From positions 1 to 64,000 of the forward strand of contig NZ_CDCG01000044.1 in the NCBI RefSeq assembly GCF_000819845.1: 64,000 nt of DNA. The letters run 5' to 3'. Origin of the DNA: Aeromonas enteropelogenes (GTDB taxonomy: Bacteria; Pseudomonadota; Gammaproteobacteria; Enterobacterales; Aeromonadaceae). Every line of letters starts with the position of its first letter. Within the stretch, counting starts at the first letter, position 1. The translations under genes were made by a program, and so were the position numbers. This document shows, in pieces, positions 8,373 through 16,801 of the stretch. A model generated the notes under the pieces. The model searched no databases. It saw only the letters and a list, made by a program, of their open reading frames with translations, and was not told the origin of the DNA.

Positions 8373-8972
8373 ATGGATACCTTCTCTGCCGCAGTCATGC
8401 TGTTTCTGATCATGGACCCGCTGGGTAACCTGCCGGTCTTCCTCTCCATTCTGCGTCACATCGATCCCAAGCGGCGACGCAAGGTGATGATCCGCGAGCT
8501 GCTTTTCTCTCTGGCGATCATGATGCTGTTCCTGTTCGTCGGCCAGCAGATCCTGAGCTTCCTCAACCTGCGTCAGGAGGCGGTGAGCATTGCCGGCGGT
8601 ATCATCCTCTTCCTCATCGCCATCAAGATGATCTTCCCGGGAGAGGGCGGTGTGACCGGGCTTGCTGCGGGTGAAGAACCCTTCCTGGTGCCGATGGCGA
8701 TCCCGATGATCGCCGGCCCCTCCATCCTCGCCTCCCTGCTGCTGCTCGCCAACCAGGAGCCGACCCGGATGGTCGACTGGTCGCTGGCCCTCTTCATGGC
8801 CTGGGGCGCCAGCGCAGTGATCCTGATGTTCTACGAGGTGTTCAACAAGCTGCTGGGTGAGCGTGGACTCACTGCGGTGGAGCGGCTGATGGGCATGCTG
8901 CTGGTGATGATCTCGGTGCAGATGCTGCTCGATGGCGTGCACCACTACTTGCAGGTGACGGCCCAGTCCTGA
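8373..8972 (+). CDS. yhgN: MarC/NAAT-family membrane protein YhgN
   Basis: 199 residues with six membrane segments. The paired motifs LFLIMDPLGNLPVFLSILRHIDP (repeat 1) and PMAIPMIAGPSILASLLLLA (repeat 2) define the MarC/UPF0056 family, and the sequence is closest to YhgN rather than MarC. Family members are annotated as putative neutral amino-acid transporters, but the substrate is unproven. Its last 28 nt overlap the 3' end of the convergent LysR gene, so the two transcripts are antisense at their ends. Confidence 0.88.
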   Translation: MDTFSAAVMLFLIMDPLGNLPVFLSILRHIDPKRRRKVMIRELLFSLAIMMLFLFVGQQILSFLNLRQEAVSIAGGIILFLIAIKMIFPGEGGVTGLAAGEEPFLVPMAIPMIAGPSILASLLLLANQEPTRMVDWSLALFMAWGASAVILMFYEVFNKLLGERGLTAVERLMGMLLVMISVQMLLDGVHHYLQVTAQS

Positions 8973-9937
8973 TCGTCAGTATGGGCGTGAGGCTCAAGTT
9001 GGCTCATGATCTGGGTCAGCAGGGTCTCGCGCAACCAGCGATGGCCCGGATCCTCGTCATGGCGCTGATGCCAGATCAGCAGGTGGGAGATGCTGTCCAG
9101 CTCGATGGGCAGAGGTAGCTGCATCAGGGGATAGACCTGGGTCGCATGGCGGGCATAGAGACTTGAGAGCGTCACTATCATGTCGGAGTGCATCCCCATC
9201 CGCAGCGCCGCCTCGAACGAGGGGACGGTTGCCTCGATCCGCCGGTAGAGATCCTGTTCCGCCAGCTTGTAGTCCAGCATCCAGCGATCCCGTCCCTCGC
9301 AGTAGGTCTGTACATGGGGGTAGCGCAGATAGTGGTCCAGATCCCAGCCTGGTTCCCGCAACGCGGGGTGATGCTTTTGCACCAGGCAGGTCAATCCGTC
9401 GATGGCCAGCAGCCGCTGGCAGATGCTGCTTGGCAGGGTATCGAGCCGGTAATCCGAGTTGATGCAGTTCTCCCGCACCGTGAAGGCGATATCCACCTGC
9501 CCCTGGCTCATCTCGGTCAGGCTGTTCTCGGTCCACTCTTCATAGCGCAGGCGGATCCGTGGCGCTTGGCGCTTCAGTTCGCTCAGGTAGAGCGGGGCAA
9601 ACAGGGTGAAGGCACTGTCCATGCTGGCGATGACGAACTCCCGCTCCGAACTGGCGGGATCGAACGCGGGGGGCTGGATCAGGTTGTCCAGCGACAGCAG
9701 TATGGGTTGCAACTGCTGTTGCAGCGTCTGGGCTCGGGCGGTGGGTTCCAGCCCGTAGGCGGAACGGATGAAGAGCGGGTCGTCGAAAGTCTCGCGTAGC
9801 CGTCCCAGGGCCTTGCTGACGGCAGACTGGCTCAGGTGAAGGCGACGGGCCGCCTTGCTGCCGTTGCGCTCTTCCAGCAGCACCTGCAGGATGATGAGCA
9901 GATTGAGGTCAATGCGGGCCAGTTGTTCCAGTAGCAT
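8945..9937 (-). CDS. LysR-family regulator (LeuO/NodD-like subgroup)
   Basis: 330 residues. The N-terminus (LLEQLARIDLNLLIILQVLLEERNGSKAARRLHLSQSAVSKALGRLRETFDDPLFIRSAYGLEPT) is typical of the PcpR/LeuO/NodD branch of LysR proteins. The start at 9937 is preferred (AGGA 8 nt upstream) over an ATG six codons earlier. It has no divergent partner nearby: the next gene leftward is the convergent yhgN, and upstream there is a terminator and then tatA. Its target is therefore unknown. Confidence 0.85.
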   Translation of the reverse strand: MLLEQLARIDLNLLIILQVLLEERNGSKAARRLHLSQSAVSKALGRLRETFDDPLFIRSAYGLEPTARAQTLQQQLQPILLSLDNLIQPPAFDPASSEREFVIASMDSAFTLFAPLYLSELKRQAPRIRLRYEEWTENSLTEMSQGQVDIAFTVRENCINSDYRLDTLPSSICQRLLAIDGLTCLVQKHHPALREPGWDLDHYLRYPHVQTYCEGRDRWMLDYKLAEQDLYRRIEATVPSFEAALRMGMHSDMIVTLSSLYARHATQVYPLMQLPLPIELDSISHLLIWHQRHDEDPGHRWLRETLLTQIMSQLEPHAHTDDQDWAVTCK

Positions 9938-10076
9938 GATATGAATCCTGTTCAATACAAGGATGAATTTATACCATTAGTATTCATATCTTGGCGATCT
10001 TATCCTCTAGAGGTCTCGGGCCCGCCAGGGCCGCTGGTACAGGATGTAGCGGTTGAGGGGACAAAGTAGCACAAGC

Positions 10077-10107
10077 AATATGGCGGCCCCGGGCCGCCAT
10101 ATTTTTT
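10077..10107 (+). terminator. Strong orphan terminator upstream of the tatA-like gene
   Basis: A 12-bp perfect stem (AATATGGCGGCC / GGCCGCCATATT) with a 3-nt loop runs straight into TTTTTT on the plus strand. No plus-strand gene lies before it; the 140 nt upstream are the LysR promoter region. It may insulate tatA from readthrough or end a short RNA. Confidence 0.75.
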
Positions 10108-10210
10108 GGGCGATTTATTTGCCAACTTGCACCCGTCTTGATTTTACCCAACAATCCTTGCGCGTTAATTTGATACAACCAGCAGATATCTCTGGATGAG
10201 AGGTTTCCCT

Positions 10211-10372
10211 ATGGGACTCGGTGGAATTCATATCTGGCATTTGTTGATCCTCTTGCTGGTGGTCGTGCTGGTGTTTGGCAGCAAACGCCTGACCAGCGCC
10301 GGCGAGGATCTGGGTACCGCCATCAGGGATTTTCGTAAAGCCTTGCGTGACGATGCAAATCATCCGAAATGA
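10211..10372 (+). CDS. TatA/TatE-family twin-arginine translocase subunit, orphan copy
   Basis: 53 residues: MGLGGIHIWHLLILLLVVV, then LVFGSKRL, then the amphipathic helix LTSAGEDLGTAIRDFRKAL. This is the full TatA plan (short membrane helix, FG hinge, KRL, amphipathic helix) but with a very short tail, as in TatE. The polar residue in the membrane helix is His10 where E. coli TatA has Gln8. TatA forms the pore of the Sec-independent export system. No tatB or tatC is adjacent, so this is probably a paralogue of a tatABC operon elsewhere. It lies 14 nt before the yiiS-like gene. Confidence 0.85.
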   Translation: MGLGGIHIWHLLILLLVVVLVFGSKRLTSAGEDLGTAIRDFRKALRDDANHPK

Positions 10373-10386
10373 GTAGGAGTGGAAGT

Positions 10387-10689
10387 ATGTCTGTAGACGA
10401 TAAAGTTGAATTGAACGAAACCTGCGACAGCTGTGGTTGCTTTGCCGAGATTGGCACCATTATCGGCGAAGGTGATGACGTGATGGATCTGGTGATCGAG
10501 GCCGCTGAAGAGGGTGCTGCCCGCGCCAAACTGGCCGCCTATGAGGCGCTGGCCAAGCAGGTCACCGAAGAGGCCAAGGTGAGCAGCGAGCTGACCCAGG
10601 GCGCCGATGGGGTGATCCTGAAAGCCCGCCTGCAGTTCACCTGCACCGCCGAAAAACTGATTTTCGAGATGCGGGCTCGCGCCATCTGA
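10387..10689 (+). CDS. YfcZ/YiiS family (DUF406) protein
   Basis: 100 residues: MSVDDKVELNETCDSCGCFAEIGTIIGEGDDV, an acidic helical middle, and GVILKARLQFTCTAEKLIFEMRAR. The N-terminal CxxCxC and the ending FxCxAEKLIFE pattern define the DUF406 family (E. coli YfcZ and YiiS), whose function is not known. The start at 10387 has GGAG upstream (GGAGTGGAAGT). Co-transcription with the tatA-like gene is likely from the 14-nt gap. A perfect 8-bp stem-loop (10703-10722) follows the stop but has no T-run. Confidence 0.85.
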   Translation: MSVDDKVELNETCDSCGCFAEIGTIIGEGDDVMDLVIEAAEEGAARAKLAAYEALAKQVTEEAKVSSELTQGADGVILKARLQFTCTAEKLIFEMRARAI

Positions 10690-10812
10690 GCACTGTAATG
10701 ATGCGGCAGGTACGCCTGCCGCGTTGACCCTTCTGCCGTGGGTCGAGTTCTATAGTTAGTCTATTCCACCGTCGGTATTGACCGGCGCGAGTGGCCAACA
10801 AAAGGCGAACAC

Positions 10813-12231
10813 ATGCGGCAATGGATCTGGGGCCTGCTGGCTCTCTGGTGTCTTCCTCTGCTGGCGGCCGATCTCAAGCCGCAGCGTCTTCCCCAGCCCG
10901 GGGACCTCGACAGTATCCTGCAAAAGCGTGAACTCAGGGCCCTGGTGGTCTATGAGCGCGGCTTCTACTTCCTCGACAAGGGGGCCCAATACGGCATCCT
11001 GGTCAACCAGCTGCAAGGGTTCGAACGCTGGTTGAACAAGACTTATCTCGCCAAGGAGAAGGTCAAGCTCAAGGTGGTTTACATCCCGGTCAGGCAGGAC
11101 AAGCTGCTGGATTATCTGACGGAGGGGCGTGGCGATCTGGTGGCGGCCACCATGACGGTCACCCCGACCCGAAGGGAGCAGGTCAGCTTCTCCAGGCCGC
11201 TCATCTCTTCCATTGAGGAGTGGGTGGTAAGCCAAAATAGCCTGCCCTCCTTTAACCGCATCACCCAGCTCTCCGGCCGGCGGGTCTGGGTGCGGGCCAG
11301 CTCCAGTTACTACGAGAGCCTGCGCCAGCTCAACTGGCTGTTCCGCGAACTGGGACTGCCCCCCGTCTACATAGAGACGGTGCCCGAATATCTGCAGGAT
11401 GGCGATTTGCTGGAGATGGTGGCGGCCGGGATTATCCCCCTCACGGTGACTGACAGCTACAAGGGGCGGATCTGGCTCGGGATGATCGATGGTCTCAAGG
11501 CGCACAAGCTGGTGCCCCTGCGCAGCAATGGCACCAGTGCCTGGGCGCTGCGCAAAAACAGCCCCGAGCTGCTCAAGGCGGTCAACGGTTATCTGGCCAG
11601 CGTCAGCCAGCACAGCCTGTTCAGCGATCTGACCCTGCGGCGCTTGCTGGCCCACAGCGAGCGGATGAGCAACATATTGGCTCCGGATCCCTTGGGGCGA
11701 CTGGCAAAGATCCGTAAGGTGCTTGAAAAATATGCGGAAAAATATGACATCGACTGGTTGATGCTGGCAGCGCTGGGATACAAGGAGTCTGGTCTCAATC
11801 CCAACGTGCGCTCCCCAAAAGGGGCGGTTGGCATCATGCAGCTGCTGCCTGCCACCGGGCGGGAAGTGGGGATCACGGGGGCCAGGCTGGCGAGTCTGGA
11901 GGGCAACGTGGAGGCCGCCTGCCGTTATATGCGGTTGATCCTCGACACCTATTTCAACGATCCCGGTCTGGATCGGCTCAATCGTCACCTGTTTGCCCTA
12001 GCTGCTTACAATGCAGGGCCCAACCGGGTGCAGGCATTGCGCAACAAGGCCCGCTCACTGGGGCTGGATCCCGATGTCTGGTTTGGCAACGTGGATCAGC
12101 TGGTGGCCAACGAGGTGGGGCAGGGGCCGATCAACTATGTGGGGACCATCTACAAGTACTATGTCGCCTACCGTTTCAGCCTGCTCCAGATTGAAGGCAA
12201 GGCTGCCGCAATCGAGGCGGTGCAGCCCTGA
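10813..12231 (+). CDS. MltF-type lytic murein transglycosylase (periplasmic SBP + SLT)
   Basis: 472 residues. A signal peptide (about 1-18, ending LLA-AD) precedes a solute-binding-like domain (about 45-270: VVYERGFYFLDKGAQYGILVNQL, GRGDLVAATMTVTPTRREQVSFSRP). An SLT transglycosylase domain follows (about 300-440: LMLAALGYKESGLNPNVRSPKGAVGIMQLLPATG, with the catalytic Glu in YKESG, then FALAAYNAGPNRV). MltF cleaves peptidoglycan with 1,6-anhydro products. It lacks the canonical outer-membrane anchor and is less close to E. coli MltF than a true orthologue would be, so I give no symbol. Confidence 0.88.
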   Translation: MRQWIWGLLALWCLPLLAADLKPQRLPQPGDLDSILQKRELRALVVYERGFYFLDKGAQYGILVNQLQGFERWLNKTYLAKEKVKLKVVYIPVRQDKLLDYLTEGRGDLVAATMTVTPTRREQVSFSRPLISSIEEWVVSQNSLPSFNRITQLSGRRVWVRASSSYYESLRQLNWLFRELGLPPVYIETVPEYLQDGDLLEMVAAGIIPLTVTDSYKGRIWLGMIDGLKAHKLVPLRSNGTSAWALRKNSPELLKAVNGYLASVSQHSLFSDLTLRRLLAHSERMSNILAPDPLGRLAKIRKVLEKYAEKYDIDWLMLAALGYKESGLNPNVRSPKGAVGIMQLLPATGREVGITGARLASLEGNVEAACRYMRLILDTYFNDPGLDRLNRHLFALAAYNAGPNRVQALRNKARSLGLDPDVWFGNVDQLVANEVGQGPINYVGTIYKYYVAYRFSLLQIEGKAAAIEAVQP

Positions 12232-12385
12232 GCTCCTGGCCGGATTGGGCCGGCAGGGTCACCGGAAGCTGCCAGCCGCCATCCCTGTGCTGCAAAAACC
12301 AGTGCACGGGGTCGGTGGTCGGGACGACATCTGGCTGGCCTGACTGGTCGAGATAGCGCACCATCGGGGTATCGTGCAGTTCCAT
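12176..12385 (-). CDS. Possible small protein, 69 aa, unknown
   Basis: The case rests on a very good ribosome binding site (AAGGAG, 7 nt before the ATG at 12385) and on its being the only frame filling the 228-nt gap between two plus-strand genes. The first 50 residues (MELHDTPMVRYLDQ..DPVHWFLQHRDGGWQLPVTL) read like a small beta-rich domain. The Pro/Arg/Gln-rich tail runs antisense into the end of the transglycosylase gene and looks less protein-like. I do not recognise a family. It could be spurious. Confidence 0.42.
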   Translation of the reverse strand: MELHDTPMVRYLDQSGQPDVVPTTDPVHWFLQHRDGGWQLPVTLPAQSGQELRAAPPRLRQPCLQSGAG

Positions 12386-12459
12386 CAGCAGCTCCTTGCT
12401 TGCTATTCAGAGAGGCTTGCCAGCGTTATGACACTCCCCGATGACAACAGGATGACAGC

Positions 12460-13713
12460 ATGATCCCGGGATCCTTCGCCCTGATCGCGGATCCCCTGCT
12501 GGCACTCAAGGTGCGCTGTCAGTGGATCCGCACTGCTCGCGAGCGGATCCAGGCCCAGTACTACAGCTGGGAAGAGGACAGCAGCGGCAAGCTGCTGCTC
12601 AGCGAACTGCTCCATGCCGCCAGGCGCGGGGTCAGGGTCGAGCTGCTGGTGGATGATCTCTATGCTGGCGACAACCGCTTTCTGGAGATGGTGGCCCACG
12701 AGCCGGGGATCGAGGTGCGCCTGTTCAACCCCTTCTGGTTGCGGGGCTGGCGACCCCTGGCACTGCTACTGGAGGGGCTATTCAGCTTTCGCCGCATCAA
12801 TCACCGCATGCACAACAAGCTGCTGCTGGTGGATGGCAGGCTGGCGCTGATCGGCGGTCGCAACATCGGTGATCGCTACTTCCATCTCGACGATCAACCC
12901 CCCTTTGTGGATCTGGATCTCGCCTGCCGGGGAGCGCTGTGTCAGGAGATGGCGCAGGGATTTGCCCAGTTCTGGCACAGCCGCTGGAGCCATCCCATTC
13001 GCCACCTGTTGCGACGCTCCCCGCTGCCCGCCGAGGCCCGGGTGGTCAATGACTTCCTGCTCACCATGACGGATCCGGCCATTGCCGCCGTCTATTCATT
13101 GCCGGCCAACCTGTTTGTCGATGAACCCCTGGCGCTGCAGTGGCACGACGGTGTGGCGGAGGTGTGGTTCGACCGGCCCGGAAAGGGATTGATCTCGCGA
13201 CCCGCCACGGCCCGCCAGCTGTGGCAGCGACTGGCAGACAATCCGCACTCATTGTCGTTGGTGACCCCTTACCTCATCCTGACCCGTGGCTTTCGCCGCC
13301 GCCTGTTGCAGTTGCGTCAGCGGGGCGTGACCATCGATATCCTCACCAACTCCCTGGCCAGCACGGATGTGCCTCTGGTCTATGGCGCCTACCGACGCTA
13401 TCGCGGCTGGCTGTTGCGGCAGGGGATCCAGGTGCACGAGTTTGGCGATGACAGCCACAGCCTGCATGCCAAGCTGATCCTGCTGGGGCGGGAACGGGCA
13501 CTGTTTGGCAGCCTTAACCTCGATCCCCGCTCGCTGTTTCTCAACACCGAGCTGATGCTGCACCTGCGTTGCCCGACCTTGTGCGAGCAGCTGAGGTCGT
13601 GGCTGATGCACTGGCAGGAGCAGGCCAGTAGCGCACCCCGCAAAATCGATGGCTGGCCCCGGCGACTGGTGGCCCGACTCAGTGACTGGTTGCCCCTGAA
13701 GCGCTGGCTGTGA
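12460..13713 (+). CDS. Phospholipase D family protein, ClsC-like cardiolipin synthase
   Basis: 417 residues with two phospholipase D half-domains. The first HKD motif is intact (H118, K120, D125 in HNKLLLVDGRLALIGGRN). The second (HAKLILLGRERALFGSLNLDPRS) has His336 and Lys338 but Gly343 where the family has Asp. The FGSLNLDPRSLFLNTE block is typical of the ClsC/YmdC branch, which makes cardiolipin from phosphatidylglycerol and phosphatidylethanolamine. There is no membrane segment at the N-terminus. The altered residue is not one of the direct catalytic pair, so activity may persist. Confidence 0.82.
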   Translation: MIPGSFALIADPLLALKVRCQWIRTARERIQAQYYSWEEDSSGKLLLSELLHAARRGVRVELLVDDLYAGDNRFLEMVAHEPGIEVRLFNPFWLRGWRPLALLLEGLFSFRRINHRMHNKLLLVDGRLALIGGRNIGDRYFHLDDQPPFVDLDLACRGALCQEMAQGFAQFWHSRWSHPIRHLLRRSPLPAEARVVNDFLLTMTDPAIAAVYSLPANLFVDEPLALQWHDGVAEVWFDRPGKGLISRPATARQLWQRLADNPHSLSLVTPYLILTRGFRRRLLQLRQRGVTIDILTNSLASTDVPLVYGAYRRYRGWLLRQGIQVHEFGDDSHSLHAKLILLGRERALFGSLNLDPRSLFLNTELMLHLRCPTLCEQLRSWLMHWQEQASSAPRKIDGWPRRLVARLSDWLPLKRWL

Positions 13714-13911
13714 GGCGGGTGTTTTTTGTGCGAGATCTCGCAAAGCCTTGTACGCCTTTGCTTATCCTCCGTGCGGGTGAATAGCTATTCATTTCCTTAT
13801 CTTGCTGTTTTTAAATGAATTATTGTTAATGTGAAGGCGGTTTTTTGTATCAACACGGGAACTTCAGGGCATAAAAACGTTTTTTTATTTTATTTGTCTG
13901 CGTAATATTTC

Positions 13912-14117
13912 ACTTGCAAGGACAAACACGGCGGCCCGTCTGCCGTGTGGATGAAGGCAACAAAGGGTGACCGGTCGACTGCATCGCTGCAATCGACACT
14001 GACTTCGGATGGGTAGCGGACTCTGGGGAAGTGGGGCAAGGCATCCGGCGTGGCCGGACTCCAATATGGAACATGCTATTTGCGAGGGGGTGACATGGAA
14101 ATGTCACCCCACTTTTT
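13912..14117 (+). ncRNA. Candidate small RNA with repeated GGA motifs
   Basis: About 205 nt ending in a perfect terminator. It contains eight GGA triplets, one of them in the terminator loop (GACAT-GGAA-ATGTC), and a hairpin at 13975-13996 (GTCGA..GCA, loop, TGC..TCGAC). This density is like the CsrA/RsmA-titrating RNAs of the RsmY/RsmZ type. The 5' end is guessed from a TAATAT hexamer. Without transcript data it could instead be a long 3' UTR of the clsC-like gene. Confidence 0.35.
14087..14117 (+). terminator. Strong rho-independent terminator
   Basis: A perfect 10-bp stem (GGGGTGACAT, loop GGAA, ATGTCACCCC) is followed by AC and seven T. It lies about 370 nt after the nearest upstream stop codon, which is far for a simple gene terminator. 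Confidence 0.9.
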
Positions 14118-14171
14118 TTGGGGGCCGTTTTTCCTCTTGGGCCACCTTCGCCGCCATGGTCTATGCCGGAC

Positions 14172-14202
14172 AAAAAAACAGGGCCGCATCACGCGGCCCT
14201 GT
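14172..14202 (-). terminator. Terminator of the TRAP permease transcript
   Basis: On the minus strand: a 10-bp stem ACAGGGCCGC / GCGGCCCTGT (14178-14202) followed by a T-run read from 14177 down to 14172. It is 6 nt after the permease stop codon. Confidence 0.85.
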
Positions 14203-14208
14203 CAGGGA

Positions 14209-16785
14209 TCAAGCAGGTTGTGGTGCCAGGCGTCGGCGTTGCAGCCAGACGATGACCCCGAACAGCAGGAAACCCGGGAGCCACATCAGCTCCTTGTTCC
14301 AGCGATCGGTCGGAGCCTTGACGGCGAGGATCTCTTGGTCAAACTCCAGCCCCATGCCGGCGGCAGGGCTGCCGAAGGCCACGTTGTCGATCAGGGTCTT
14401 GCCATCCTGTTCATAGAGGCTCAGGCCCAGATTGGCCAGACGCTCTTCACCGTTGGCACCATCTGGCACGGCAACCAGCAGGGTGAACTTGCGGGGTTTG
14501 CCCACCGCATCTTCCCCTTGGACCCGCAGCCGCAAGGTGCTCTCCACCTCCAGTTCACCCATAGTCTGGGCCAGCTGGGCGGGTGGCGTCTCGCGATAGG
14601 GATCGTGCACCATGTCCATCCAGAAGCCGGGGCGGAACAGGGTAAAGGCGACCAGCAGCAACAACACGCTCTCGTACCAGCGGCTCTTCACCAGGAAGTA
14701 GCCCTGGGTTGCGGCGGCGAAGATCAGCATGGCGATGGTAGCCACGATGAAGATCATCACCCCGTGGGCAAAGTCCACGTCGATCAGCAGCAGATCCGTG
14801 TTGAAGATGAACAGGAACGGCAGTGCCGCGGTACGCAGGCTGTAGTAGAACGCCGTGATACCGGTCTTGATGGGATCACCCTTGGAGACGGCGGCCGCGG
14901 CGAACGAAGCCAGCCCCACCGGCGGGGTCACGTCCGCCATGATGCCGAAATAGAACACGAACAGGTGCACGGCGATGAGCGGCACAATGAGGCCGTTCTG
15001 CTGACCCAGAGTGACCACCACGGGCGCCAGCAGGCTGGATACCACTATGTAGTTGGCGGTGGTGGGCAGCCCCATACCTAGGATGAGGCTGAGCAGGGCA
15101 GTCAGCAGCAGCATCAGCAGCAGATTGCCCATGGAGAGCATCTCCACCAGATCGGCCAGCACCAAGCCAACCCCGGTCTGGGAGACGGCGCCGACTATGA
15201 TGCCGGCAGTGGCAGTGGCGATACCGATGCCGATCATGTTGCGGGCACCGGCCACCAGACCTTCGCGCAGGTCGATGACGCCGTCCCGTACGGTGCCGTA
15301 GTCATGTTTGCCGTCGGTGCGCAGCCAGTTGAGCAGCGGACGCTGGGTCAGCAGGATGATGACCAGCATGACGGTGCCCCAGAAGGCGGACAGGCCGGGG
15401 GAGAGGCGCTCGATCATCAGACACCATACCAGTACCACCACCGGCAACAGGAAGTGCAGGCCGGAGAGCAGCACGGTGCGGGTGTCGGGCAGCTCGGTGA
15501 GCGGCTTGTCGGGATCTTCGGCTGCTAGCGGTTCATTGCTGGCGGCGATCTTCAGCAGGCCCACATAGGTGGCGGCCAGCAGCAGGGATATCCCCGGCAG
15601 GGCATAGTCGCCCAAGGCCGGCTTGAGCCAGCCCAGACCGTAGTAGACCGCCATCGAGAGGCCGCTGATGAGGGCGGCGCCGAAGGCAAAGCCGGTCAGG
15701 CGACGCAGCCAGGGCTTGGGCTGATGGCCACCGATGGGTTGCATGCCGAGCTTGAGCGCTTCCAGATGGACGATGTAGAGCAGGGCGATGTAGGAGATGG
15801 CCGCCGGCAGGAAGGCGTGCTTGATGATCTCCACGTAGGGAATGCCGACGTACTCCACCATCAGGAAGGCCGCAGCCCCCATCACGGGCGGCATGATCTG
15901 GCCGTTGACCGAGGAGGCCACTTCCACCGCCCCGGCTTTCTCGGAGCTGAAACCCACCTTTTTCATCATGGGGATGGTGAAGGTGCCCGTGGTGACCACG
16001 TTGGCGATAGAGGAGCCGGAGATGAGGCCGGTGAGGCCGGAGGCGACCACCGCCGCCTTGGCCGGGCCGCCACGCAGGTGGCCGAGCAGGCTGAAGGCGA
16101 GCTGGATGAAGTAGTGACCGGCGCCGGCCCGCTCGAGCAGGGCGCCAAACAGCACGAACAGGAACACGAAGCTGGTGGAGACCCCGAGGGCGATGCCGAA
16201 CACCCCTTCGGTGGTGATCCACTGGTGATTGGCCAGCGCGGTAAAGCTGACCCCGCGGTGTGCCAGCAGACCCGGCATCCAGGGGCCGGCCAGGCTGTAG
16301 ACCAGGAAGACGATGGCGATCACCGCCAGAGCCGGGCCGAGGGCGCGGCGTGCCGCTTCCAGCAGCAGGGGAATGCCGATGCAGGCGGTGACCAGATCCG
16401 AGGTGGTCAGGTTGCCGGGACGCTGGGCCAGCGCCTCGTACATCACGAACAGATAGGATGCGGCACCGGCGGCGATCAGTCCCAGCGCGATATCGCTGAG
16501 GGGGACTCGATCCCGCGGGGAGGAGCGAAACGCGGGAAACACCAGATAGGCCAGCAACAGGGCGAAGGTGAGATGAATGGCGCGCGTTTCGGTGTCATTG
16601 AGTACGCCAACCCCGAAAATGAAGGGGAGCGGCGAGGCGATCCAGAGCTGGAACAGGGACCAGGCCAGTGCCAGGGCGGTAATGAGCCAGCCCATGGCTC
16701 CCAGCGGCAGGCGGGCGCCTACATCCTGGGCGATCAGTTCCTCGGTAGAGAGTTGTTTGTCTTGCATAGGGTCAACTTGTGCCAT
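14209..16785 (-). CDS. TRAP transporter fused permease (DctQM-type, TAXI-TRAP)
   Basis: About 858 residues, far longer than a lone DctM because the small (4-TM) and large (12-TM) subunits are fused, as is usual in TAXI-TRAP systems. Family motifs include GLISGSSIANVVTTGTFTIPMMKKVGF, VNGQIMPPVMGAAAFLMVEYVGIPY, ILGMGLPTTANYIVVSSLLAP and MADVTPPVGLASFAAAAVSKGDP. The C-terminal 130 residues (after the last TM block) match the DUF3394 extension. It imports a carboxylate or related solute using the sodium gradient. The start is uncertain: ATGs at 16818, 16785 and 16767 all lack strong ribosome binding sites. Confidence 0.9.
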   Translation of the reverse strand: MAQVDPMQDKQLSTEELIAQDVGARLPLGAMGWLITALALAWSLFQLWIASPLPFIFGVGVLNDTETRAIHLTFALLLAYLVFPAFRSSPRDRVPLSDIALGLIAAGAASYLFVMYEALAQRPGNLTTSDLVTACIGIPLLLEAARRALGPALAVIAIVFLVYSLAGPWMPGLLAHRGVSFTALANHQWITTEGVFGIALGVSTSFVFLFVLFGALLERAGAGHYFIQLAFSLLGHLRGGPAKAAVVASGLTGLISGSSIANVVTTGTFTIPMMKKVGFSSEKAGAVEVASSVNGQIMPPVMGAAAFLMVEYVGIPYVEIIKHAFLPAAISYIALLYIVHLEALKLGMQPIGGHQPKPWLRRLTGFAFGAALISGLSMAVYYGLGWLKPALGDYALPGISLLLAATYVGLLKIAASNEPLAAEDPDKPLTELPDTRTVLLSGLHFLLPVVVLVWCLMIERLSPGLSAFWGTVMLVIILLTQRPLLNWLRTDGKHDYGTVRDGVIDLREGLVAGARNMIGIGIATATAGIIVGAVSQTGVGLVLADLVEMLSMGNLLLMLLLTALLSLILGMGLPTTANYIVVSSLLAPVVVTLGQQNGLIVPLIAVHLFVFYFGIMADVTPPVGLASFAAAAVSKGDPIKTGITAFYYSLRTAALPFLFIFNTDLLLIDVDFAHGVMIFIVATIAMLIFAAATQGYFLVKSRWYESVLLLLVAFTLFRPGFWMDMVHDPYRETPPAQLAQTMGELEVESTLRLRVQGEDAVGKPRKFTLLVAVPDGANGEERLANLGLSLYEQDGKTLIDNVAFGSPAAGMGLEFDQEILAVKAPTDRWNKELMWLPGFLLFGVIVWLQRRRLAPQPA

Positions 16786-16801
16786 CGAGTACAACAAAAA
16801 C

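Larger units (their letters stand above)
13714..14208. other. 495-nt intergenic region with a candidate RNA
   Basis: No protein gene is supported here. From the left there is an AT-rich block (about 13780-13910) with promoter-like TAATAT at about 13903, then a GC-richer structured stretch (13910-14110), a perfect plus-strand terminator (14087-14117), and the minus-strand terminator of the TRAP permease (14172-14202). Confidence 0.6.

Noticed and set aside
11016..11032. A tRNA T-loop-like GGGTTCGAAC string
   Set aside because: It lies within the transglycosylase coding frame, with no acceptor or anticodon stem around it.
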